A stretch of 64,000 bases of DNA from UKL13-2 sp044229235 (GTDB lineage Bacteria > Pseudomonadota > Gammaproteobacteria > Burkholderiales > Usitatibacteraceae), in NCBI GenBank assembly GCA_044229235.1, contig JBGATH010000004.1, positions 106,242 through 170,241 of the forward strand, given 5' to 3'. The position numbers and the translations under genes were made by a program. Positions 24,960 to 33,350 of this stretch are shown in pieces; within the stretch, counting starts at the first letter, position 1; every line of letters starts with the position of its first letter. Below the pieces are notes generated by a model, which made no database searches, was not told the DNA's origin, and worked only from the letters and a program-made list of their open reading frames with translations.

Positions 24960-26675
24960 CTACTTGCCGGCCTTGTCCATGTCCCGCAGCTCGCGTCGCA
25001 GCATCTTGCCGACGTTGGACTTCGGCAATGAATCGCGGAACACGATCATCTTCGGGTTCTTGTAGCCGGTGAGATTTTCGCGGCAGTAGGCTTTGACGGC
25101 GTCGATGGTCAGCGCCGGATCCTTTTTCACTACAAAGAGTTTTACCGCCTCGCCGGATTTCTCGTCCGGCACGCCGATTGCGGCGCATTCGAGCACGCCG
25201 GGGCACGACGCCACCACGTCTTCGATCTCGTTCGGGTACACGTTGAATCCCGAGACCAGGATCATGTCCTTCTTGCGGTCGACGATCTTGATGTGGCCGG
25301 TGGGCAGCATGATGCCGATGTCACCGGATTTGAAGTAGCCATCCTTGGTCATGACCTTGGCGGTTTCATCGGGGCGCTGCCAGTAGCCGCGCATGATCTG
25401 CGGGCCGCGCAGGCAGATTTCACCGGGCTGGCCGTCGGTTACCGGGTTCTCGTCGTCGTCGCGAATTGACACTTCGGTGGAGGGCATGGGCATTCCTACG
25501 TCGCCCGTGTATTCGGTGCTCATCACCGGGTTGCAGGTGGCGCCCGAGGAAGTCTCGGTGAGGCCAAAGCCTTCCACGATCGGGGTCTTGGTCAGCGCCA
25601 GCCACTTTTCGGCGACCGCGCGCTGCACGGCCATGCCGCCGCCGTTGGAGATCCGGAGGCTGGAGAAATCCAGCGTGCGGAAGCCGGCGTGGTTAACGAG
25701 GCCGTTGAACATGGTGTTGACCGCAGGCAACACGTTGAACGGGTGCTTGCGCAGCGTTTCCACCATGCCGTCCATGTCGCGCGGGTTGGGGATGAGGATG
25801 TTGTGGCCGCCGGTCTTGATGGCCAGCCACATGCAGCTCACCAGGCAGAAGATGTGATACATCGGCAGCGCCGAGACGATCACCAGCGGATCGGGCGGCG
25901 GGCCCTTGCTGGTGTCTTTCAGCGCCGGTTGCAGCCAGGCCTCGGAGATGACGGCATTGCTGGTGATGTTGGCATGCACCAGTACCGCGCCCTTGGCCAC
26001 GCCGGTAGTGCCGCCGGTGTATTGCAGGAAGGCGATGTCCTCCGGGCCAAGCTCGGGTTTGGTGAAGGTCATGCCGCGGCCGGCGCTGAGGGCATCGTTG
26101 AAGCGAAATGCGCCCGGCAGGCTATAGGCGGGCACGGCTTTTTTCACATGGCGGACGACGAAGTTGGTGATGAGGCCTTTGGGAAAGCCGAGCAAGTCGC
26201 CTATCGAGGCCAACACCACCGTTTTGACCTTGGTGTGGGCCAGCACCGCTTCCAGCGTGGGCGCGAAATTCTCGAGGATGATGATGGCTTCCGCGCCGCA
26301 ATCGTTGAGCTGATGCTCGAGTTCGCGCGGCGTGTACAGCGGGTTGACGTTGGCCACCACATAGCCGGCGCGCAGTACCGCGAGGATGGCGATCGGATAC
26401 TGCAGCACGTTGGGCATCATCAGCGCCACGCGCGCGCCCTTGGCCAGGCCGCGCGACTGCAGCCACGCCGCCAGCGCCCGCGAGAGCCGGTCGGCGTCGG
26501 CGAAGGTCAGCGTCTTGTCCATGCAGGTGTACGCGGCGCGATCGGCGAATTTCGCAAACGCTTCCTCGGCCATGGCGGGCAGCGAGGCGTACTGTGCCGC
26601 GTCAATCTCGAACGGCACACCCGCCGGATAATGCTTGAGCCACGACCGGGATTCGGTCAGCGCGGCAGACGACAT
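24960..26675 (-). CDS. fadD: Long-chain acyl-CoA synthetase
   Basis: 571 residues, FadD length. The AMP-binding P-loop is FLQYTGGTTGVAKGAVLVH, GFGLTETS is the A5 motif, and the A7/A8 region is YFKSGDIG and IVDRKKDMILVSGFNVYP. The family's PKSNVGKMLRRELRD C-terminus is present with the catalytic Lys. It activates fatty acids to acyl-CoA for beta-oxidation. I chose the ATG at 26675 because GGAGGAG lies at the right distance; a GTG two codons earlier is possible. It is followed downstream by palindrome copy C and lies after the acyl-CoA dehydrogenase on the same strand. Confidence 0.93.
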   Translation of the reverse strand: MSSAALTESRSWLKHYPAGVPFEIDAAQYASLPAMAEEAFAKFADRAAYTCMDKTLTFADADRLSRALAAWLQSRGLAKGARVALMMPNVLQYPIAILAVLRAGYVVANVNPLYTPRELEHQLNDCGAEAIIILENFAPTLEAVLAHTKVKTVVLASIGDLLGFPKGLITNFVVRHVKKAVPAYSLPGAFRFNDALSAGRGMTFTKPELGPEDIAFLQYTGGTTGVAKGAVLVHANITSNAVISEAWLQPALKDTSKGPPPDPLVIVSALPMYHIFCLVSCMWLAIKTGGHNILIPNPRDMDGMVETLRKHPFNVLPAVNTMFNGLVNHAGFRTLDFSSLRISNGGGMAVQRAVAEKWLALTKTPIVEGFGLTETSSGATCNPVMSTEYTGDVGMPMPSTEVSIRDDDENPVTDGQPGEICLRGPQIMRGYWQRPDETAKVMTKDGYFKSGDIGIMLPTGHIKIVDRKKDMILVSGFNVYPNEIEDVVASCPGVLECAAIGVPDEKSGEAVKLFVVKKDPALTIDAVKAYCRENLTGYKNPKMIVFRDSLPKSNVGKMLRRELRDMDKAGK

Positions 26676-26791
26676 GGGCACTCCTCCTCGTTAGCGGTCC
26701 CGCCACTCTTGATTCCCCGGCGGCAGGTACACGTGCAGCGAATTGTACGGGGTCGCCTGCCAATCGGCAGTACCCGGCGGTCAGATACGGG

Positions 26792-28021
26792 TCAGGGGTG
26801 CTTCGGCGGCGCGTACTTGCCCAGCTCCCACTTGGCCAGCGCGGCGCGATGCACCTCGTCCGGGCCATCGGCGTAACGCAGGATGCGCGCCCAGGTAAAC
26901 GCGTAGGCCAGCGGAAAGTCATCCGACAAGCCGCCGGCGCCGTGCGCCTGCATGGCCCAATCGATCACCTGCTGGGCAACGTTGGGCGCCACCACCTTGA
27001 TCATGGCGATCTCGGTGCGCGCGACCTTGTTGCCGGCCTTGTCCATCTTGTCGGCGGCGGCCAGCGTCAACAGGCGCGCCTGGTCGATCATGCAGCGCGC
27101 CTCGGCGATGCGCTCGTGCCACACCGACTGTGCGGCGATGGGTTTGCCAAACGCCACGCGTGAGCTGAGCCGCTTGCACATGAGAGCCAGCGCGCGCTCG
27201 GAGAGCCCCAGCAGGCGCATGCAGTGGTGAATGCGCCCGGGACCGAGACGGCCCTGGGCGATCTCAAAGCCGCGGCCTTCGCCCAGCAGGATGTTCTCCT
27301 TGGGTACACGCACGTTGGTGAAACTGATTTCACAGTGACCGTGCGGCGCATCGTCGTAGCCAAACACCGGCAGGGGACGCTCGACTTTCACGCCGGGCGT
27401 GTCGGCGGGCACCAGGATCATCGATTGCTGCGCATGCTTGGCGGCATTCACGTCGGTCTTGCCCATGACGATGTAGATCTTGCAGCGCGGATCACCCGCA
27501 CCCGAAATCCACCATTTGCGGCCGTTGATCACGTAGTCGTTGCCGTCGCGCTGGATCAGGGTCTCGATGTTGGTTGCATCCGACGAGGCCACGCCCGGCT
27601 CGGTCATGGCGAAGGCGGAACGGATGTCGCCGGCCAAGAGCGGCGCGAGCCACTGTGCCTGCTGTTCAGGCGTGCCGTACTGCGTGAACACTTCCATGTT
27701 GCCGGTGTCCGGGGCGGAGCAGTTGAATACCTCCGGCGCCCAATGCACCTGGCCGGTGATTTCGGCCAGCGGCGCGTATTCGAGATTGTTGAGGCCGGCA
27801 CCGAAGCGCGGGTCCGGCATGAACAGGTTCCACAGACCCGCCGCCTTGGCCTTGGGTTTGAGTTCCTCGATGATGTTGGTCGGTGTCCAGCGCTTACCGG
27901 CGCGGGTGTTGGCCTCGACGTCCTCGTTGAAGCGATGCTCGTTCGGGAAGATGTGCTCGTCGAAAAACTTGTGCATGCGCTGCTGCAGGTCGACGACTTT
28001 GGGGGAATAACTGAAATCCAT
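26792..28021 (-). CDS. Acyl-CoA dehydrogenase (ACAD10/11-like)
   Basis: 409 residues. It has FAMTEPGVASSDATNIETL (FAD/substrate signature), NGRKWWISGAGDPRCK, CEISFTNVRVP and QAHGAGGLSDDFPLAYAF. The length, the YSPKVVDLQQRMHKFFDEHI start and the C-terminal GPDEVHRAALAKWEL place it closest to the acyl-CoA dehydrogenase part of ACAD10/11. It feeds electrons to ETF. The adjacent upstream gene is an APH-like kinase (49 nt away), which is the other half of human ACAD10/11. Confidence 0.9.
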   Translation of the reverse strand: MDFSYSPKVVDLQQRMHKFFDEHIFPNEHRFNEDVEANTRAGKRWTPTNIIEELKPKAKAAGLWNLFMPDPRFGAGLNNLEYAPLAEITGQVHWAPEVFNCSAPDTGNMEVFTQYGTPEQQAQWLAPLLAGDIRSAFAMTEPGVASSDATNIETLIQRDGNDYVINGRKWWISGAGDPRCKIYIVMGKTDVNAAKHAQQSMILVPADTPGVKVERPLPVFGYDDAPHGHCEISFTNVRVPKENILLGEGRGFEIAQGRLGPGRIHHCMRLLGLSERALALMCKRLSSRVAFGKPIAAQSVWHERIAEARCMIDQARLLTLAAADKMDKAGNKVARTEIAMIKVVAPNVAQQVIDWAMQAHGAGGLSDDFPLAYAFTWARILRYADGPDEVHRAALAKWELGKYAPPKHP

Positions 28022-28070
28022 GATGGCTCCGGATGAGGGTTTCCGCGGACTTGCACGGAAGCAATGGTGA

Positions 28071-29156
28071 TTACTTGTTCAGTAGCCTCTCGACGGCTTT
28101 CCAGCCCAGCTCCGCCAGCGGCCGCGCCGCGCGGCCCATGGCTTCGGCCTGCGCGGAGGCTGCCGTGCCGTCGACGACGCGTTTCATGATGCCCTGCAGG
28201 ATGCCGGCCATGCGAAACAGGTTGTAGGCGAGGTAGTAGTCGAAGTTGTCGATGTGGGTACGACCGGTACGCGCGCAATATTTGGCGACATAAGCGTCGA
28301 ACGAGGGGATGCCGAGATCGACGAGATCAAGCCCGGCGATGCCGCGAAATTCATTCGGTCCGACGTGCCAGGCCATGCAATGGTAGGCAAAATCTGCCAG
28401 CGGATGCCCAAGCGTGGACAGTTCCCAGTCGAGGATGGCCAGCACGCGCGGCTCGGTGGGATGAAAAATGAGGTTGTCGAGCCGGTAATCGCCGTGGACG
28501 ATCGACGTTTCCTCGCCAGGCGGGATGTGCTGCGGCAGCCAGTCGATGAGCCTGTCCATGGCGTCGATTTTTTCGGTTTCCGAGGCGCGGTATTGCTTGG
28601 TCCAGCGGCCGATCTGGCGTTCAAAGTAGTTGCCGGCCTTTCCATACTCGGCCAGGCCGATGGCGGCGTAGTCAACCTGATGGAGGCGCGCGATGACGCG
28701 GTTCATTTCGTCGAAGATCGCGGCACGCTGCTCGCGCGTCATGCCGGGCAATGCCGGGTTCCATAACACGCGGCCCTCGACCATTTCCATGATGAAGAAT
28801 GCCCGGCCGATGACGCTTTCGTCGCCGCAGAGGGCATAGGTCTTGGCCACGGGCATGTCGGCCTTTGCCAGCGCCGTCATCACCTGGTATTCGCGCTCGA
28901 TGGCGTGGGCCGAAGGCAGCAGCTTCGCGGCCGGCGCCGGTTTGGAGCGCATCACATAATGCCGGCCGGGGGTGATCAGCTTGAAGGTGGGGTTGGATTG
29001 TCCGCCCTTGAATTGCTCGACCGTGAGCGGGCCGCTGTATCCCGCGACATTGGCGGACAGCCATGCATCCAGTGCCGCAATGTCGAACTGCTGGCGCGAC
29101 GACACCGGCATGGTGCCGGCGAAGTGTTCAAACCCCTGGGTGCCTTGTTCAGACAT
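28071..29156 (-). CDS. APH/LvaA-like kinase acting with acyl-CoA dehydrogenase
   Basis: 361 residues from the ATG at 29156. It is an aminoglycoside-phosphotransferase-like kinase: FKGGQSNPTFKLI glycine-rich loop, YVMRSKPAPAAKLLP with the ATP Lys, SIVHGDYRLDNLIF with the catalytic Asp and Asn, and AILDWELSTLGHPLADF. Members next to ACAD10/11-type dehydrogenases phosphorylate 4-hydroxyacyl-CoAs rather than antibiotics. The start overlaps the stop of the upstream histidine phosphatase gene by 8 nt. A longer in-frame reading upstream lies inside that gene and is spurious. Confidence 0.88.
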   Translation of the reverse strand: MSEQGTQGFEHFAGTMPVSSRQQFDIAALDAWLSANVAGYSGPLTVEQFKGGQSNPTFKLITPGRHYVMRSKPAPAAKLLPSAHAIEREYQVMTALAKADMPVAKTYALCGDESVIGRAFFIMEMVEGRVLWNPALPGMTREQRAAIFDEMNRVIARLHQVDYAAIGLAEYGKAGNYFERQIGRWTKQYRASETEKIDAMDRLIDWLPQHIPPGEETSIVHGDYRLDNLIFHPTEPRVLAILDWELSTLGHPLADFAYHCMAWHVGPNEFRGIAGLDLVDLGIPSFDAYVAKYCARTGRTHIDNFDYYLAYNLFRMAGILQGIMKRVVDGTAASAQAEAMGRAARPLAELGWKAVERLLNK

Positions 29157-29901
29157 TGTTTTCGTTGACCCTTTCGTTGACCTCAAGGCTGCGGTAACGC
29201 GTGTACTGGTCGAACAGCGTTTCCATGGTGGTCTTGCGGGTGTCGTGCTGCAGCCAGTCGAGCGGCGACAGGTTGACCACTCGCAGCACCACGTCCACCG
29301 GTGCGGTGCCGACATCGAGCACGTTGATGCAGGCCGGGCTCTGCTCGAAAGCGCCCAGCATGTGGCGCTGCCCGGTGGCCAGGTACGAGAGGATGGCGCG
29401 ATTGACGGCGCCGTGCAGCACCAGCAGCAGGGTTTCCCAATCCTCGTCACTCCGGATGGCGTCCACTTCCGGTAACACGCGGTCGAGCAACTGGCCGACG
29501 GTCTCGCCGCCGAGGAATTTCACATTTTCATCGACGATGCCGTCGGTGGCGGCGGTAAACGAATGCAGCAGGTCGCGCTCGGCGATGCTGGCCAGCCGAC
29601 CGCCGCGAATTTCCTGCAGTTGCGGGCGCCGTTCGATGGCCAGCGCATGACCTGCGGAATCGAGCACATGCCGCGCCGTTTCTTCGGTGCGCGCCAGGCC
29701 GCTGGTGATGATGCGGTCAAAGCGTACGCCATGCTGCGCGAACAGCTGCCCCGCAGCGCGCGCCTGCTCGATACCGGTGGCATTGAGCGGCACCGTATCG
29801 GGCGGCAGCGGTTTGCCCTCGGGCGTGAAGTAGCTGACGCTGCCGTGGCGCATCAGGTACAGGCGACGGCGCGGATGGCGTGTGTTGGCGGCAGCTGCCA
29901 T
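29149..29901 (-). CDS. Histidine phosphatase (phosphoglycerate mutase-like) protein
   Basis: 250 residues. The phosphohistidine motif is LYLMRHGSVSYF (about residues 14-25). IITSGLARTEETARHVL and ETLLLVLHGAVNRAILSYLA supply the second Arg and His of the branch 1 active site. The substrate is unknown. Coupling to the APH-like kinase by an 8-nt overlap suggests it acts on a phosphorylated intermediate of the same pathway, but this is inference. Confidence 0.87.
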   Translation of the reverse strand: MAAAANTRHPRRRLYLMRHGSVSYFTPEGKPLPPDTVPLNATGIEQARAAGQLFAQHGVRFDRIITSGLARTEETARHVLDSAGHALAIERRPQLQEIRGGRLASIAERDLLHSFTAATDGIVDENVKFLGGETVGQLLDRVLPEVDAIRSDEDWETLLLVLHGAVNRAILSYLATGQRHMLGAFEQSPACINVLDVGTAPVDVVLRVVNLSPLDWLQHDTRKTTMETLFDQYTRYRSLEVNERVNENNV

Positions 29902-29904
29902 GGC

Positions 29905-30276
29905 TCAGTCTTTGGCCGCGAACGGGATCTTGCCGGTCAGCAGATGCCACCACATGACCCAGTCGCCGGCGAGCGAGTAAAACGGATAGCTGAAGGTGGC
30001 CGGCCGGTTCTTCTCAAAAAAGTAATGCCCGGCCCAGGCAAATCCGTATCCCGCGATCGGCAGCAACCAGCCGAGCCACCATTGCGCCGAGGCAAGCATC
30101 GCTGCGATCAATCCCAGCACCACCCACGCGCCGATGAAGTGCAGGGTGCGGCAGGTGGCGTTGCGGTGTTCCGAGAGGTAGTACGGGTAGAAGTCGTGGA
30201 ACGAACGGTATTGCTTTTCCAAGCGCGGCTCCGGCGTGATTTCCTGCGGCGGATTATTGTTTGTAGCTCGGATCAA
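29905..30276 (-). CDS. DUF962 / Mpo1-like membrane protein
   Basis: 123 residues. RSFHDFYPYYLSEHRNATCR has the conserved His-rich motif of the Mpo1-like (DUF962) family. Two hydrophobic segments and GHYFFEKNRPATFSYPFYSL follow. Yeast Mpo1 is an Fe-dependent dioxygenase that alpha-oxidises 2-hydroxy fatty acids, so a lipid role fits the neighbours. Its start overlaps the aldolase stop by about 23 nt. Its stop is 3 nt before the phosphatase gene. Confidence 0.85.
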   Translation of the reverse strand: MIRATNNNPPQEITPEPRLEKQYRSFHDFYPYYLSEHRNATCRTLHFIGAWVVLGLIAAMLASAQWWLGWLLPIAGYGFAWAGHYFFEKNRPATFSYPFYSLAGDWVMWWHLLTGKIPFAAKD

Positions 30277-31039
30277 TTCTATCGAGTTTTCTTATCAGGG
30301 CCGGCCATGCCAGGTGCCCGCCGAGGCCCTTCGTGACCGCCTTGGCCTGCGCCTGCGCGCCGGCGATGATCGGTGCCGGGATGGGTGTGAGATCGCCGCC
30401 ACCGGACTGGGCGCGAACCTGAATGGCGCAGGTGGTTTCGAACAGGTACATCGACAGGAAGGTGTCGGCAATCGATTCGCCGACAGTGAGCAGGCCGTGG
30501 TTGCGCAGCATGAAAAACATTTTGTTGCCCAGGTCGCGCACCAGCCGCGGCTTCTCGTCGTCATTGAGCGCCACGCCTTCATAGTCGTGGTACGCGAGGC
30601 TAGATAGCACGAAGATCGAGTGCTGCGAAATCGGCAGTACGCCGTTTTTCTGCGCGGCGACCGCGATGCCGTTGACGGTATGCGTGTGCAGCACGCATTT
30701 CGCGTCTTCGCGCGCGGCGTGGATGGCGCTGTGGATGGTAAAGCCGGCCGGGTTGACCGGGTAGGGGTTTTCAATGTCCAGCTTGTTGCCCTCGGCGTCG
30801 ATCTTGACGAGGCTCGACGCGGTGATTTCCTCGAACAGCATGCCGTAGGGATTGATGAGGAAATGGTGATCCGTGCCCGGCACTTTCGCGGTGATATGCG
30901 TGAACACCAGGTCGGACCAGCCGTGCAAGGCAATCAGCCGGTAGCAGGCGGCAAGGTCGACGCGGGTTTGCCATTCCTCGGTGGAGACTTTGTCTTTGAC
31001 GCCGGGCAGGGCAAGGCTTGATTGGGTCATGGTCATCAC
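30254..31039 (-). CDS. Class II aldolase/adducin domain protein
   Basis: 261 residues. Class II aldolase features: GWSDLVFTHITAKVPG, FLINPYGMLFEEITASSLVKI, then the zinc histidines in CVLHTHTVNG (HxH) and MLRNHGLLTVG. It resembles the uncharacterised class II aldolase proteins common in proteobacteria next to fatty-acid genes. It is the first gene of the minus-strand acyl-CoA cluster. Confidence 0.88.
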   Translation of the reverse strand: MMTMTQSSLALPGVKDKVSTEEWQTRVDLAACYRLIALHGWSDLVFTHITAKVPGTDHHFLINPYGMLFEEITASSLVKIDAEGNKLDIENPYPVNPAGFTIHSAIHAAREDAKCVLHTHTVNGIAVAAQKNGVLPISQHSIFVLSSLAYHDYEGVALNDDEKPRLVRDLGNKMFFMLRNHGLLTVGESIADTFLSMYLFETTCAIQVRAQSGGGDLTPIPAPIIAGAQAQAKAVTKGLGGHLAWPALIRKLDRIDPSYKQ

Positions 31040-31168
31040 TCCGAAAAATGGCGAACGGGATGGGGGAACTTTACAGGCTCGGCAACGGCTGTGGGGTCGG
31101 ATGCATCAAGGGAATTGCAGTCTGTTTGGCGGGGGCCATGGTTTTGAGGCGTCATCGAGGCGCGGCTA

Positions 31169-31279
31169 CCGAAAATCCCCCGATCCCCGACGCGGCAACT
31201 ACCGCGCCGAATCGCCCCCTTTACTAAAGGGGGCAAGCAATCGTGGTCCAGTAACAATCGAAGCTTGGGGGATTTTCGG
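31169..31279. repeat. MITE-like inverted-repeat element
   Basis: A sequence of about 111 bp bounded by CCGAAAATCCCCC (31,169-31,181) and its exact reverse complement GGGGGATTTTCGG (31,267-31,279). An internal perfect hairpin GCCCCCTTTACTAAAGGGGG(C) lies at 31,214-31,234. It is in the 346-bp gap between the aldolase gene and tgpA. No coding sequence is inside. It looks like a non-autonomous mobile element. The rest of the gap holds palindrome copy D. Confidence 0.7.
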
Positions 31280-31317
31280 TCGCTTTATCGCGCAGACGGT
31301 TTCAGCGCCCGACCATA

Positions 31318-31383
31318 AATCTCCAGCATCGGCGCGCATCCCAGGGCATTTTCGCCCGCGAAGCCGCGCCGGTGCTGGAGTTT
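31318..31383. repeat. 66-bp dispersed palindrome, copy D
   Basis: A near-perfect 66-bp palindrome from AATCTCCAGCATCGGCGCGC to GCCGCGCCGGTGCTGGAG plus TTT. It lies just 2 bp downstream of the tgpA stop codon. Confidence 0.85.
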
Positions 31384-31385
31384 GC

Positions 31386-33347
31386 TTACTGCGCGCGAAA
31401 CCGGCGCACCAGCGCAGCCAGGCCGGCCACAGTGCGGTCGGTGGAGGCGGGGGCTGCGTAGCGCAGCGCCACATAGGCTTCGATGATGGCGCTGGCGTCT
31501 TCGGCAAGGGCGGGGCGTTCCCGAATGATGCGGGCCAGATAGTCCTGCGGTCCTTCGTGCGGTGCGCGCGGCAGGCCGGTCGCGGCCAGTTTCGCGCAAA
31601 AGCGCTCGTAGGCCATCACCACCGGGCTCTTGCGGGAGCGATAGGACTGCCAGACCAGGAACAAGGCCGCGAACGAGCCGGTAATGAAGACGCCGATCAA
31701 CAGCGCGCGCGCCAGGTCGCGCCAGTCGACTTCCTTCAGGCCGAAGAACAGCTCCATGGCATAGCTTTGTCGGTCCTGGTTGAAGCCGATCACCCACTGG
31801 TTCCACTGGTTATTGACCGCGTCCCAGGAGAACGCCAGCTGTTTCAGGAAGCCGAATTTATCGGCGTCCATCAGGGTGTTGAATACCCCGATCGGGCCCA
31901 GTGCCTCGGTCATGCCGCGGTTGATGCGCAGTGGCGACACCGCAAACGTCGGGTCGGCCCGCGCCCAGCCGATGCCATCCAGCCAGACTTCCGACCAGGC
32001 ATGCGCCTCGGCCTGTCGCACCACCAGCTGGCGCGTGATCGGATTGATCTCACCCCCTTGGTAGCCGGTGACCACGCGCGCCGGGATGCCGGCGGCGCGC
32101 AGCACAAACACGAAGCTGCCGGCGTAGTGCTCGCAAAAGCCCTTCTTCGAGCCGAACAGGAATTCGTCGACGGGGTTGGGCCCCAGCGCAGGTGGCTCCA
32201 GCGTGTATTCGAATTCCTTGTTGTAGCGCGCCATCAGGATTTCGATCAGCGCCTTGGGATCGGGATTTTCGGCGCGCAGCCGGCGCGCGTACTCGACGCT
32301 GCGCGGATTGATTCCCGGGGTGAGCGCCAGGTAGCGCGCGCGGTCGCGGTCGGACAGTTCGGTGCCGTAGGTATACCGCAGGTGCGAGGACATGGCGTAG
32401 GAACGCAGCGCCGTAACCGGCCCGCGCGAACGCAGTTGGAAGTCATCGGTGATGTCGGCGTTGTCGGGGATTTTGGACGGCAGGTCGAGCGCAAACATCC
32501 AGTACTTGTTGCTCGGCTGCATCGTCACCCGATAGGTGACCGGCGCATCGGTATAGCGGAACGCCGACTCGCGGCGGCGCTCGGGTGCGTACATGCGCCA
32601 CGCCCGCCCGGCATGCTCGCCCAGCACCGGGCCGCGCCAGTACAGGTCTTCGTTCTGCGGAACCACGGCATCGAAGTCGACGCGAAACGCCACCGCCTCC
32701 GACTGCGAAAGCTTGCTGATGTCGCCCGGGGACATCGACTCGGAAAGACCCGTGGTCGATGCTTCATCACCCGGCATGCGCCACAGCGGGCCCGACAGGC
32801 GCGGAAACAGGAAGAACAGCACCAGCATCATCGGCAAGGCCTGCACCAGCAGCCAGAACGCGGGGCGGATGCGCTCGCGGATGGAAGGCTCGGTATTGAT
32901 GCGATTGAAGCCGATGAGCGTGGCCACAAACAGCCAGACGCACACCAGCATGTACAGGCCCATGAGGATGGTTTGCGAGTACAGGAAATTGGTCATGGCG
33001 AGGAAAAAGCCGAGGAAGATGGCGATCACCGCGTCGCGCTTCATGCGCATTTCCAGCACCTTCAGGCAGAGCATGACGATCAGCAGCGTCACGCCGACTT
33101 CACGGCCCAGCAGGCGGCCGTATTCCAGCCTTGCCCCGGCGGCCACGCCGATGGCGATCAGGGCCATGACCCACCACGGCGGCGCGCGCAGGCCGCGCCG
33201 GGCGATCCACCAGCGCCACAGCCCGGCGCCCAGGCACACGGCGCTTACCCACAGCGGCAGCCGCGCCACATGCGGGGCGATCACAAAGCCCATCGCCACC
33301 AGCAGCCAGGTGATGTTGGCCAGCGTCAGCGCGGTTGCATTCAACAT
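31386..33347 (-). CDS. tgpA: Protein-glutamine gamma-glutamyltransferase TgpA-like
   Basis: 653 residues. The N-terminal DUF3488 region has five or six membrane helices. A periplasmic transglutaminase core follows: catalytic Cys in KKGFCEHYAGSFVFVLR, then IPARVVTGYQGGE, catalytic His in EAHAWSEVWLDGIGW and Asp in ARADPT. A further helix near 540-560 and a short DUF4129-like tail end the protein. TgpA of Pseudomonas aeruginosa has periplasmic transglutaminase activity and is essential. The stop-to-start gap to the upstream DUF58 gene is 3 nt, and MoxR-DUF58-TgpA is a common operon. Confidence 0.92.
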   Translation of the reverse strand: MLNATALTLANITWLLVAMGFVIAPHVARLPLWVSAVCLGAGLWRWWIARRGLRAPPWWVMALIAIGVAAGARLEYGRLLGREVGVTLLIVMLCLKVLEMRMKRDAVIAIFLGFFLAMTNFLYSQTILMGLYMLVCVWLFVATLIGFNRINTEPSIRERIRPAFWLLVQALPMMLVLFFLFPRLSGPLWRMPGDEASTTGLSESMSPGDISKLSQSEAVAFRVDFDAVVPQNEDLYWRGPVLGEHAGRAWRMYAPERRRESAFRYTDAPVTYRVTMQPSNKYWMFALDLPSKIPDNADITDDFQLRSRGPVTALRSYAMSSHLRYTYGTELSDRDRARYLALTPGINPRSVEYARRLRAENPDPKALIEILMARYNKEFEYTLEPPALGPNPVDEFLFGSKKGFCEHYAGSFVFVLRAAGIPARVVTGYQGGEINPITRQLVVRQAEAHAWSEVWLDGIGWARADPTFAVSPLRINRGMTEALGPIGVFNTLMDADKFGFLKQLAFSWDAVNNQWNQWVIGFNQDRQSYAMELFFGLKEVDWRDLARALLIGVFITGSFAALFLVWQSYRSRKSPVVMAYERFCAKLAATGLPRAPHEGPQDYLARIIRERPALAEDASAIIEAYVALRYAAPASTDRTVAGLAALVRRFRAQ

Positions 33348-33350
33348 GCG

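Noticed and set aside
28071..29156. Aminoglycoside resistance kinase
   Set aside because: The protein has the APH fold, but its place next to an ACAD10/11-like dehydrogenase points to acyl-CoA metabolism.
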